The notes under the pieces: generated by a model
What the model was told of the DNA's origin: nothing
The model's database searches: none
The model's input: the letters and a program-made list of their open reading frames with translations, nothing else
Assembly: GCA_963646285.1 (NCBI GenBank)
Contig: CAVIWF010000004.1
Location: forward strand, 1 to 64,000
Length of the DNA: 64,000 nt
Reading direction: 5' to 3'
Origin: CAKUFA01 sp963646285
GTDB lineage: Bacteria; Bacillota; Clostridia; Christensenellales; Aristaeellaceae
Program-made: the position numbers and the translations under genes
In this document: piece by piece, positions 50,233 to 57,985 of the stretch
Layout: each line of letters opens with the position of its first letter
Numbering within the stretch: the stretch's first letter is position 1

Positions 50233-51384
50233 ATGATGAAGAAAATGAAGGTCTTTGGCTTTGTGATGCTTTTTGCCCTATGCACGGTTTGCAGTGCCTT
50301 GGGCGAAACTTTTACCTTCTCCCTGGTAGGCGACTGCACGGTAGGCGACCAGTGGAAGTACCACGGCTACGGCGCATCCTTTACCTATAAGATTACCCAA
50401 GCCGGGCTGGATTATCCCTTCAGCCTGGTGGCAGATCTTTTTGCTACAGACGACCTGACCATTGCCAACTGCGAGGGTGTGCTGACCGACCGCCGCCCCG
50501 GCAGCAATGCCAAGTTTATGACCCTGGGCGCAGAGACAAAGTTCGGCGAAGTTTTCAAGCTGGGCAACGTGGACGTGTGCAACATTGCCAACAACCATGC
50601 CCGGGACTTTGGCACCAACGGCCGGCAGGATACCATTGATACCCTGACGTCGCTGGGCATCGGCGTCTTTGGGGACGATGTACTTTATGAAACCGAGCTG
50701 AAGGGCGTCAAAATCGGCATTGTGGGCTACACCTATCCCATCAACAAATCCAAGATGGCACGGTATGCCGCATCCATCCAGCAGCTGAAGGATGACGGCT
50801 GCACCTTTATTATTGCCAGCGCCCACTGGGGCAAAGAAGAGAGCTACAACATCAATCTGGATCAGCGCACCTACGGTCCTCAGCTGATTGACCTTGGAGC
50901 AGACATGGTCTATGGCCACGGTTCCCACACCCTGCAGCCCATCCAGATCTACAATGGAAAGGCCATTTTCTATAGCCTGTCCAACTTTACCTTCGGCGCT
51001 AATGCCGCCCCCAAGGACGATGACACCGCCGTCATTCAGGTGACCTACAACGTGCAGGACGACGGCACCATGGAGCTGCAGCAGATTACGGCACTGCCCT
51101 TCAAGATGCACAACAACAAGGACTTCCGCCCTTATCCCATTGAAGATGAAGAGGGGAAGCTGAAAGTTTGGAAGAAGCTTGTGTTCTCCAAGGCCAAGGA
51201 TCCTGACTCCGGCCTGCCGGAAAGCTTCCTGACCACCGGCGTTGCAGTCTTTGCCGAACCGGCTGCTTCCACCGATCTTCCGCTGCCCGCCACCGAAACG
51301 GACCTGGCAACCTCCACCGATCTTCCGCTGCCGTCTACCGAAACGGACCTGGCTACCTCCACCAATCTTCCTGAAGGAGTCTGA
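50233..51384 (+). CDS. CapA/PgsA-like secreted metallophosphoesterase-fold protein
   Basis: A 383-residue exported protein: signal peptide about 1-25 without a lipobox, then a PGA_cap domain (SLVGDCTVG, ANCEGVLTDR, ANNHARDFG, ASAHWGKEES, VYGHGSHTLQP, ANYSLSNFTFG-like end). Relatives take part in poly-gamma-glutamate capsule synthesis, but no capB/capC genes are nearby and many lone CapA proteins have other, unknown roles. C-terminal 40 residues are Thr/Asp/Leu/Pro repeats (15-residue unit). AAAGGCGG is 7-8 nt before ATG. surE follows after 3 bp. Confidence 0.86.
   Translation: MMKKMKVFGFVMLFALCTVCSALGETFTFSLVGDCTVGDQWKYHGYGASFTYKITQAGLDYPFSLVADLFATDDLTIANCEGVLTDRRPGSNAKFMTLGAETKFGEVFKLGNVDVCNIANNHARDFGTNGRQDTIDTLTSLGIGVFGDDVLYETELKGVKIGIVGYTYPINKSKMARYAASIQQLKDDGCTFIIASAHWGKEESYNINLDQRTYGPQLIDLGADMVYGHGSHTLQPIQIYNGKAIFYSLSNFTFGANAAPKDDDTAVIQVTYNVQDDGTMELQQITALPFKMHNNKDFRPYPIEDEEGKLKVWKKLVFSKAKDPDSGLPESFLTTGVAVFAEPAASTDLPLPATETDLATSTDLPLPSTETDLATSTNLPEGV
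51262..51381 (+). repeat. 45-bp tandem repeats at the 3' end of the capA-like gene
   Basis: Two full 45-bp copies (51262-51306, 51307-51351) and a partial third encode a 15-residue ATSTDLPLPSTETDL-like unit. The copies are nearly identical in DNA, so copy number may vary between strains. Confidence 0.82.
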
Positions 51385-51387
51385 ATT

Positions 51388-52140
51388 GTGAACATTCTGC
51401 TTGTCAATGACGATGGTATTTCCAGCCCCCATCTGCACATGCTTTGCCGGGCTGCTGCCGCACGGAAGCATCATGTGCTTGTGTGCGCCCCTTCCACCCA
51501 GCAAAGCGGCAAAAGCTACAGCCTTACCATTTCCACCCCTTTAATGGTCACGCCTCATCCCATGGAAGGTGCCGACGCTGCTTGGGCGGTGGACGGTACC
51601 CCGGCAGACTGCGCCCATCTGGCTGTGACGGCGCTGGCTGATGCGCCCATTGACCTGTGCATCAGCGGCATCAATCACGGCTACAACGCCGGTTTGTCCA
51701 TTTATGCTTCCGGCACGGTCAGTGCCGCCCGGGATGCAGCTTTTCGAGGCATTCCCTCCATGGCGCTGTCCATGGAAGTTTCCACCCCGGCGGAGACCAG
51801 TCATCTTTTCGCCGAATGGGCCATTCAGCTGGGCGAGCATCTGGTAAAGTCTCCTGCCCCTGCCCAGTCCGTGCTGAACATCAATCTGCCCCCTGTACCT
51901 GTTTATGAACTGCGGGAACCCCGGTTTTGCCCCATCAATACCGCCATGTGGCAGGACGGCTATCAGCAGTGCGAAAGCCCCAGAGGCAAGACCTACTATT
52001 GGCTGAATCTTTATCAGGATGCCGCCCCTGACCCGGGCAGCGATATTGATTTGCTTTCCAAAGGACACATCACCTGCACCTTCATCAGCCCCACGGAAAC
52101 CATCTATCAAGGGTATGATGCCTTGCTGGAAGATTTGTAA
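51388..52140 (+). CDS. surE: 5'/3'-nucleotidase SurE
   Basis: A 250-residue metal-dependent nucleotidase/exopolyphosphatase: LLVNDDGISSP at the start, QQSGKSYSLT, SGINHGYNAG and SGTVSAAREA-like SGTVSAARDAA. Cytoplasmic; survival-protein family. The start is GTG 51388, with AAGGAG about 8 nt upstream that overlaps the capA stop. Cotranscribed with the CapA-like gene. Confidence 0.94.
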   Translation: MNILLVNDDGISSPHLHMLCRAAAARKHHVLVCAPSTQQSGKSYSLTISTPLMVTPHPMEGADAAWAVDGTPADCAHLAVTALADAPIDLCISGINHGYNAGLSIYASGTVSAARDAAFRGIPSMALSMEVSTPAETSHLFAEWAIQLGEHLVKSPAPAQSVLNINLPPVPVYELREPRFCPINTAMWQDGYQQCESPRGKTYYWLNLYQDAAPDPGSDIDLLSKGHITCTFISPTETIYQGYDALLEDL

Positions 52141-52161
52141 TCAGAAACCTTTCCAAACCCC

Positions 52162-52190
52162 TTGCAGCCACGAATACGAAAGCGTATAAT
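52162..52190 (+). promoter_or_regulatory. Promoter of the SulP gene
   Basis: TTGCAG (52162-52167), 17-nt spacer, TATAAT (52185-52190). Confidence 0.72.
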
Positions 52191-52234
52191 GAAAAGCTGC
52201 TGCGTTCTTTGGCGCAAAATATGGAAGGGTTGGA

Positions 52235-53890
52235 GTGAAAAGCGTGCGGTATGTGCAGCTTCTCAAAAAGGAATTCAAGGGTTACAATGTAAAAAGTCTG
52301 ACGGCGGATCTGCTTAGCGGCATTACGGTGGCAGCCGTTGCCCTGCCTTTGGCGCTGGCCTTTGGCGTATCCAGCGGTGCGGATGCGGCGGCAGGCCTGA
52401 TTACGGCCATCATCGCCGGGCTGGTGATTTCCCTGCTGTCCGGCGGTTACTATCAAATCAGCGGACCTACCGGCGCTATGGCTGCTATCCTCATGTCTGT
52501 GGTAGCCAAGTACTCCCTGCAGGGCGTGTTCATTGCCACGTTCCTGGCTGGCGTCATTCTGGTGCTGTGCGGTGTGCTGAAGCTGGGTCGGCTGACTTCC
52601 TTCATCCCCATGCCGGTGATCACAGGCTTCACCAGCGGCATTGCCGTCATCATTGCCCTGGGGCAGGTGGACAACTTTTTCGGCGTGACCAGTCAGGGAG
52701 ATACGGCCATTGCCAAGCTCCTCAGCTACGGCACGCTGGGCTTCTCCCCCAACTGGACGGCGGTGATCATGGGGCTTGCCGTCATCCTGTTCATGGTCTT
52801 CTTCCCGAAAAAGTGGAATGCTGTGGTGCCCGCCAGCCTGATCAGCATTGTGCTTGCCACAGCTGCAGCCATGATTTTTCACCTGGATGTAAAGCCTGTG
52901 GGCACCATCCCCACCACCCTGCTGCCGGATAACCGGCTCACCTTTGCAGGGCTGGATTTTGCCACCATTCAGGGGCTGATTTCCCCTGCTTTTTCCATCG
53001 CTATTCTGGGCATGATTGAAAGCCTGCTGTGCGGCGCAAGTGCCGGACGCATGACCGGCGTGCCTCTGGACAGCGATCAGGAGCTGATTGCCCAGGGCAT
53101 CGGCAACATGGTGCTTCCCTTCTTCGGCGGCATTCCTGCCACGGCAGCCATTGCACGCACCAGTGTAGCCATCAAGAGCGGTGCAAAGACCCGGTTGACC
53201 GGTGTTTTCCACGCTTTGGCACTGCTGGTGTTCATGTTGGCGTTGTCCACCGTTATGAGTCAGATTCCCCTTTGCGCCCTGGCCGGTGTACTGATGGTCA
53301 CTGCCTGGCGCATGAACGAGTGGCACGCCATCCGCTACATGATGGAACGGAAGCTGAAATCCAGCCTGGTCATGTTCTTCGCTACCATGATTGCCACCAT
53401 TGTTTTCGACCTGACCATTGCCATTCTTGTGGGCGTTGGGTTGGCCGTTATCTTCATGCTGGCACGGCTGAGCCACCTGGACATCCGCTATGACAAGGTG
53501 GACTGCGACCGGCTGAACATTCAGGACGTGCATGCACAGGATCGTCTGGCCGGTGCCATGGTCTGCTATGTGAATGGTCCCATCATGTTTGCCAATGCCC
53601 AGGCCGTGGAAGGCATGGCCGACAAAATGAAGGATCAGCACACGGTGTTCATGTCCCTGCGCGGGGTCAGCGACATGGATATCAGCGGCGCACAGGCCAT
53701 GATTCACCTGGCTGACGCACTCCGTGCCCGGGGCACCAAGCTGATCCTGACCGGCATGCCGGAAAAAGCCAAAACCATGGCAGATCGCTGTGGGCTGACA
53801 GAGGCTGTCGGTGAAGAAAACTTCTACTACGGCATGGAGCGTGCCATTCTTGACTACCATGCCGCCGCCCAGCAGCAAGTGACCGACTAA
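52235..53890 (+). CDS. SulP-family anion transporter with STAS domain
   Basis: A 551-residue carrier: membrane domain with SulP blocks LLSGITVAAVALPLALAFG, YYQISGPTGAMAAIL, GGIPATAAIARTSVAIKSGAKTRLTG (residues 1-430) and a C-terminal STAS domain (about 440-540: GPIMFANAQAV, SLRGVSDMDISGAQAM). Members carry sulfate, bicarbonate or other anions; the substrate is not predictable. GTG start 52235 (GGAAGGG 5 nt upstream); GTG 52244 and ATG 52250 are close alternatives. Monocistronic. Confidence 0.9.
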   Translation: MKSVRYVQLLKKEFKGYNVKSLTADLLSGITVAAVALPLALAFGVSSGADAAAGLITAIIAGLVISLLSGGYYQISGPTGAMAAILMSVVAKYSLQGVFIATFLAGVILVLCGVLKLGRLTSFIPMPVITGFTSGIAVIIALGQVDNFFGVTSQGDTAIAKLLSYGTLGFSPNWTAVIMGLAVILFMVFFPKKWNAVVPASLISIVLATAAAMIFHLDVKPVGTIPTTLLPDNRLTFAGLDFATIQGLISPAFSIAILGMIESLLCGASAGRMTGVPLDSDQELIAQGIGNMVLPFFGGIPATAAIARTSVAIKSGAKTRLTGVFHALALLVFMLALSTVMSQIPLCALAGVLMVTAWRMNEWHAIRYMMERKLKSSLVMFFATMIATIVFDLTIAILVGVGLAVIFMLARLSHLDIRYDKVDCDRLNIQDVHAQDRLAGAMVCYVNGPIMFANAQAVEGMADKMKDQHTVFMSLRGVSDMDISGAQAMIHLADALRARGTKLILTGMPEKAKTMADRCGLTEAVGEENFYYGMERAILDYHAAAQQQVTD

Positions 53891-53895
53891 CAATT

Positions 53896-53941
53896 TGCAG
53901 GCAGTTTTCCTACCATTGTGTACGGGACTGCCTGCATTTTT
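53896..53941 (+). terminator. Terminator of the SulP gene
   Basis: Arms 53896-53905 and 53927-53936 form a perfect 10-bp stem (TGCAGGCAGT/ACTGCCTGCA) followed by T5. Confidence 0.85.
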
Positions 53942-53951
53942 CATATTTTGC

Positions 53952-53980
53952 TTGACAAGGTTCGTCAACGGTGCTATACT
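53952..53980 (+). promoter_or_regulatory. Promoter of the marR-degV operon
   Basis: TTGACA (53952-53957), 17-nt spacer, TATACT (53975-53980): near-consensus. Confidence 0.85.
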
Positions 53981-53987
53981 CCCGGTT

Positions 53988-54004
53988 GCTTTGAAATTCA
54001 AAGC
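53988..54004 (+). promoter_or_regulatory. FabT-like operator 1
   Basis: Perfect 17-bp palindrome GCTTTGAAATTCAAAGC placed at the predicted transcription start. The TTTGA/TCAAA core resembles FabT sites of streptococci. Confidence 0.7.
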
Positions 54005-54023
54005 AATTTTTCTTGGGCAGATA

Positions 54024-54038
54024 CTTTGAATATCAAAG
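54024..54038 (+). promoter_or_regulatory. FabT-like operator 2
   Basis: CTTTGAATATCAAAG: 6-bp perfect arms around a 3-nt centre, centred 35 bp downstream of operator 1 and just before the start codon. Confidence 0.7.
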
Positions 54039-54051
54039 GAATTTAACTTGC

Positions 54052-54507
54052 ATGACCACCATGGAAACAAAAATCAACGCCGTGCTGGTGCACCTGTTTA
54101 ACGATGCCCTGCAGTTGGAAGAGGATACCCTGCGAAAAGCCGGCATTACCCTCACCATGCGGGAGGTGCACATTCTGGAGGCTGTATGTGCCGCCGGAGA
54201 AAGCAACACCATGTCCGCCCTGGCAGGCAAACTGCACATCACCGTAGGTTCCCTGACGGTTGCCATCAATACCCTGGAGAGAAAGGGGTATGTGACTCGG
54301 CAGCGTTCCCTGCAGGATAAGCGGCGCATCCATGTGCTTCCCACGGAAAAAGCACAGGAAGCAGAAAAGATTCACCAGACCTATCACCTGAACATGACCC
54401 GTGCCATGATCACCACCGTGCCGACGGAGCAGCTGGATACGGTGCTTGCAGGTCTGGAAGCCACCTGGAATTATTTTGCCAACGCGATTAAGGAGGAACA
54501 TCCATGA
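54052..54507 (+). CDS. MarR-family regulator, FabT-like
   Basis: A 151-residue winged-helix repressor: LTMREVHILEAV, STMSALAGKLHITVGSLTVAINTLERKGYV (recognition helix) and the wing RQRSLQDKRRIHVLPT. The two TTTGA-N3-5-TCAAA palindromes in its promoter match the operator type of FabT, which senses acyl-ACP and controls fatty acid synthesis; the neighbour is a DegV/FakB-type fatty-acid-binding protein. I infer autoregulated control of fatty-acid use. ATG 54052 with AAAGGA about 11 nt upstream; ATG 54061 is possible. Confidence 0.82.
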   Translation: MTTMETKINAVLVHLFNDALQLEEDTLRKAGITLTMREVHILEAVCAAGESNTMSALAGKLHITVGSLTVAINTLERKGYVTRQRSLQDKRRIHVLPTEKAQEAEKIHQTYHLNMTRAMITTVPTEQLDTVLAGLEATWNYFANAIKEEHP

Positions 54508-55355
54508 TTCGTATTGTTACGGACAGCATGTCCGATATATCCCAACAGGAGGCGGAGACTTGGGGCATTACCGTTGTGCCCCTGTCCGTGCGTTTTGGTG
54601 AGGAAGAGTATTTGGACGGTGTGGAAATGGACGACTTGACCTTTTTCCACCGGCTCAGCCAAGTAAAGGAACTGCCGAAAACCAGCCAGGTTCCCCCCGA
54701 ACGGTTCAAGACCGCATTCCGGCATTTGCTGGACAACAATGAGGATGAAATCCTTTGCATCACTGGCTCTTCCGGGCTTTCTGGTACCTATCAGTCGGCT
54801 GTGCTGGCTCGCGAAATGTCCCACCTGAAGGAACGCATTGTGATTGTGGATTCCCTCAGTGCTTCTGTAGGGGAAGCCATGCTGGTGTGGGAAGCCATCC
54901 GCTGCCTGCCCACGGCCGAAAGTGCGGCACAGCTTGGCTCCCATTTGGAAAAGCTGGTGGAACGCAATCACCTGATCGGCTGCTTTGAAGAGCTGAAATA
55001 TTTGGTAATGGGCGGACGGCTCCATGCTGCCTTGGGTAAGGTTGGCACGTCCCTCCACATTAAGCCCCTGCTGCGCATGACAGATGGTAAGCTGCATCAG
55101 GTCGGCTTTGTCCGCAGCCTGCCCAAGGGACGGCAATGGTACCTTGACCGCCTGAAGGAATGCCCCCCGGATCCTGCCTTCCCCATCATGATTGCAGGAG
55201 CCATGTGCGATGAAGAAGTGGCTTTGGTAAAGGAAGCCATTGAAGGCAGCGGCATTGCCCCCGGAGCGGAAATCCTCTGCCGGCACATCGGCGCCGTTAT
55301 CGGCACTTATGTAGGCCCCAACATGACCACCTTGGCATGGGTGGCAAAGGAATAA
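54504..55355 (+). CDS. DegV-family fatty-acid-binding protein (FakB-like)
   Basis: A 283-residue DegV protein: IVTDSMSDIS, PKTSQVPPERF, TGSSGLSGTYQSA, VVDSLSAS and GRLHAALGKVGTSLHIKPLL are the conserved family blocks. FakB proteins hold fatty acids for phosphorylation by FakA and feeding into phospholipids. No fakA is in the window. Starts in an ATGA overlap with the MarR gene and ends in a strong terminator. Confidence 0.92.
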   Translation: MIRIVTDSMSDISQQEAETWGITVVPLSVRFGEEEYLDGVEMDDLTFFHRLSQVKELPKTSQVPPERFKTAFRHLLDNNEDEILCITGSSGLSGTYQSAVLAREMSHLKERIVIVDSLSASVGEAMLVWEAIRCLPTAESAAQLGSHLEKLVERNHLIGCFEELKYLVMGGRLHAALGKVGTSLHIKPLLRMTDGKLHQVGFVRSLPKGRQWYLDRLKECPPDPAFPIMIAGAMCDEEVALVKEAIEGSGIAPGAEILCRHIGAVIGTYVGPNMTTLAWVAKE

Positions 55356-55359
55356 CAAA

Positions 55360-55412
55360 CAAGACCGATTGCACTGTTTGATGCGGTGCAATCGGTCTTG
55401 TTCTTTTCTTTG
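55360..55412. terminator. Terminator after the degV gene (bidirectional)
   Basis: Arms 55360-55374 and 55386-55400 form a perfect 15-bp stem with an 11-nt loop and a TTCTTTTCTTT tract. Also faces the end of the converging HerA-type gene. Confidence 0.9.
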
Positions 55413-55418
55413 TGCTAC

Positions 55419-57257
55419 TTATCTTTTTTTGCTGCCCCCAAGCATGCTGGTAATGCTGCCCATGATGCCTCGGGTAATGGTTCGTGTTACCTCTCGGCTG
55501 GCGGTGGAAATGGCTGTATTCTTGACCCGGCCAAGGACGGAATCATTGCGGCGGGCACGCTCGGCACGCTCTTCCCGCAATTCGTCTGCCCGCTTACGGC
55601 GTTCCTCAGCCTGACGTTCCTTTTCCGCTTTTTCCACTGCCTTCCGCTGCTTCTCAGCTTCCCTGGCATCGACGGCAGGCACAACCTGCTGAGGCTGCAC
55701 GGCAATATAGTTGCCGGTGGTGGGGTCAAGCTGCATGGTCATCATCCGCTGCACATACTGGCCGGTGGTGGGGTCGAACATCATCACCGGCATTTGCTGC
55801 ACCTGGGGCTGCACAGGCACCTGGGGCTGCTGCACGGCGTTCATCCCCGGAAGCTGCCGCTGCACATAGGAGCCGGTAGCCGGGTCATATACCATGAAGC
55901 CCTGGGGCTTGGTGACGGTAGGCTCCTGGGTGGAAATCTGCACCGGCTGATGCATGACCGGGGCTGCCTGTTGTTTCTGGAAAGACCCGCACAGCACCTC
56001 ATAAGCGCTTTCCCGATCCACCACTTCATCATACACGCCGGCAAAGGGGCTGGTTTCAATGAAGGTTTGCCGGGTCTGAGGATCAATGGCCTTCATGTAA
56101 GACTGGGGCGGCAGAATGGTTGCCCGATCCACCACGCAGGGCGCACCGTGTTCATCCAGGAAGGAAACCAGTGCCTCCCCCGTTTTCAGAGTGCTGATGG
56201 CCTCCTCCGTGTCGAAAGCCGGATTGGTACGGAAGGTTTGGGCGGCAACCTTGACTGCCTTCTGATCCAAAGGCGTATAGGCACGCAGGGCATGCTGGAT
56301 TCGGTTACCCAACTGCCCCAGCACCGTCATGGGAATATCCGCCGGGGACTGGGTGACAAAATAGACGCCCACGCCCTTGGAGCGAATCAGCCGAACCACC
56401 TGCTCCACCTTTTCCAGCATGGTTTTGCTGCAATTGTTAAAGAGCAGATGCGCCTCATCAAAGAAGAATACCATGCGAGGCTTATCCCCATCCCCCTGCT
56501 CAGGCAGCAGCTCGTACAGTTCGCTGAGCATCCACAGCATGAAGGTGGAGTACATGGTGGGGTTATTGAAAAGCTTGTCTGCCGCAAGGATGTTAATGAC
56601 GCCCCTGCCGTCCTCATCCAGCTGCATCCAGTCCGCAATGTTCAGGGCAGGTTCCCCAAAGAAGAGATTGCCCCCCTGATCTTCCAGCACAGCCACGGCA
56701 CGCTGAATTGCGCCAATGGAAGCCACGGATACGTTGCCATATTGAAGGGTATAATCTCTGGCATGTTCGCCCAGGTAGGCAAGCATGGCCTTCAAATCCT
56801 TCAGATCCAGCAGGAGCATCCCTTCATCATCCGCCACCCGGAAGAGGATGTTCATCACGCCGGATTGGGTATCATTCAGCCCCAGCATGCGGCTTAAAAG
56901 CATGGGCCCCATTTCCTGCACGGTTGCCCGGATAGGATGCCCCTGCTCGCCATACACATCCCAGAAAACCGTGGGGAATGCTTTGTACTGAAAGCTTGGC
57001 ACGCCGCAGGAGGTCAGCCGCTGTGCCAGTCCATCGCTGTGCTCCCCAGGGCGAACCATGCCGCTTAAATCACCCTTTACGTCGCTGAGGAACACGGGAA
57101 CGCCCATGTCCGAAAAGCCTTCTGCCAGCACCTTCAGGGACACGGTTTTACCCGTGCCCGTAGCGCCGGCAATCAGGCCATGACGGTTGGCCATTTGGGG
57201 CAGCAGACAAACCGCTTTTTCTCCTGTGCCAACCCAGATTTTCCCCTCATAAAGCAT
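55419..57257 (-). CDS. HerA/YjgR-type ATPase (DUF853) with repeat-bearing C-terminus
   Basis: A 612-residue ATPase. Residues 1-470 match the DUF853/YjgR group: IAGATGTGKTVSLKVLAEGFS (Walker A), LSDVKGDLSG, FFFDEAHLLFNN (Walker B), VYFVTQSPADIP, GNRIQHALRAYTP. The C-terminal part has three copies of a DP-T/A-TG-x-Y-V/I motif between Gln/Val/Pro-rich spacers, a basic/Glu-rich coiled coil (about 520-575) and a short tail. The cellular role of YjgR is unknown; HerA relatives translocate DNA. ATG 57257; AAAGGA is about 13 nt upstream. Monocistronic. Confidence 0.88.
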   Translation of the reverse strand: MLYEGKIWVGTGEKAVCLLPQMANRHGLIAGATGTGKTVSLKVLAEGFSDMGVPVFLSDVKGDLSGMVRPGEHSDGLAQRLTSCGVPSFQYKAFPTVFWDVYGEQGHPIRATVQEMGPMLLSRMLGLNDTQSGVMNILFRVADDEGMLLLDLKDLKAMLAYLGEHARDYTLQYGNVSVASIGAIQRAVAVLEDQGGNLFFGEPALNIADWMQLDEDGRGVINILAADKLFNNPTMYSTFMLWMLSELYELLPEQGDGDKPRMVFFFDEAHLLFNNCSKTMLEKVEQVVRLIRSKGVGVYFVTQSPADIPMTVLGQLGNRIQHALRAYTPLDQKAVKVAAQTFRTNPAFDTEEAISTLKTGEALVSFLDEHGAPCVVDRATILPPQSYMKAIDPQTRQTFIETSPFAGVYDEVVDRESAYEVLCGSFQKQQAAPVMHQPVQISTQEPTVTKPQGFMVYDPATGSYVQRQLPGMNAVQQPQVPVQPQVQQMPVMMFDPTTGQYVQRMMTMQLDPTTGNYIAVQPQQVVPAVDAREAEKQRKAVEKAEKERQAEERRKRADELREERAERARRNDSVLGRVKNTAISTASREVTRTITRGIMGSITSMLGGSKKR

Positions 57258-57295
57258 CCATGGATCATTCCTTTCTCCCGAATCTCCATGGCTTT

Positions 57296-57324
57296 ATTGT
57301 ACTATTCGTATCCCATCCCGTCAA
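57296..57324 (-). promoter_or_regulatory. Promoter of the HerA-type gene
   Basis: On the minus strand TTGACG (57319-57324), 17-nt spacer, TACAAT (57296-57301). Confidence 0.78.
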
Positions 57325-57345
57325 GGAAAATTCTGTGCAGATCCG

Positions 57346-57843
57346 TTACGGCACATCCAGAAAGATGGGTGTTTTCCCCAGGGTAGGCACAACCTGCTGC
57401 CAGAATACTTCCTGATCGAAGACCACCGTAGCCGTGTTATCGCAAGGGTGGAAGGCGATCCGTTTGGTCTGCTGCACGGCACGATCCACCACGAAGGTAA
57501 TGCGGTGGTCTGCATCGTACCACAGTCCCATGGGGTTCAGGCTGCCGCTGCGCAGCTGAAGCATGTCCATCAGACATTCTTCCGGGGCAAAGGACAGCCG
57601 GGACACCCCCAGCAGCTTGCTCACATCCGCCGTGCGGAAATGCTTGCCTGCCAAGGTCAGGTAAAGATAAAACTCCGTCTGCTGGCGATTGCAGAGCAGA
57701 ATATTTTTGCAGATGGTCACATCCGGTGTGGCAAAAGGAAGGGCGAGGCAATCCTCCATGGTGAAGGCTGCCGGATGCTCCCACACATCGTGGGGAACGC
57801 CCAGTTCATTCAGCTTTGCCAGCACAGCGCCTTTGTTGGACAC
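57346..57843 (-). CDS. YbaK/ProX-type aminoacyl-tRNA deacylase
   Basis: A 165-residue INS/YbaK-domain editing protein: HPAAFTMEDCLALP, KNILLCNRQQTEFYLYLTLAGKHFRT (conserved Lys of the CP1-like/ProX pocket), SRLSFAPEECLMDML, GSLNPMGLWYD. It clears Ala-tRNA-Pro or similar. I use GTG 57843, with AAGGAG 5 nt upstream, where family similarity starts; ATG 57906 is in frame but has a weaker site. Divergent from pfkA. Confidence 0.88.
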   Translation of the reverse strand: MSNKGAVLAKLNELGVPHDVWEHPAAFTMEDCLALPFATPDVTICKNILLCNRQQTEFYLYLTLAGKHFRTADVSKLLGVSRLSFAPEECLMDMLQLRSGSLNPMGLWYDADHRITFVVDRAVQQTKRIAFHPCDNTATVVFDQEVFWQQVVPTLGKTPIFLDVP

Positions 57844-57913
57844 GGAGACTCCTTCTTTCTCGGAAAAGAATGGCGTTTCGGTGGTATTTAAGCACAAAAA
57901 ATCCATTCTTCTC

Positions 57914-57942
57914 TTTTCAATTATGTTCCCGCATGCTATAAT
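57914..57942 (+). promoter_or_regulatory. Promoter of pfkA
   Basis: TTTTCA (57914-57919), 17-nt spacer, TATAAT (57937-57942). Confidence 0.7.
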
Positions 57943-57985
57943 AAAACTGCTGGGTGTTTGAATCAAGTGGAGGAGGCGTTTTTTT

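Noticed and set aside
52085..54070. 661-codon minus-strand open frame opposite the SulP gene
   Set aside because: His/Gln/Asn-rich low-quality sequence with no family match, running over a promoter, a terminator and the FabT-like operators.
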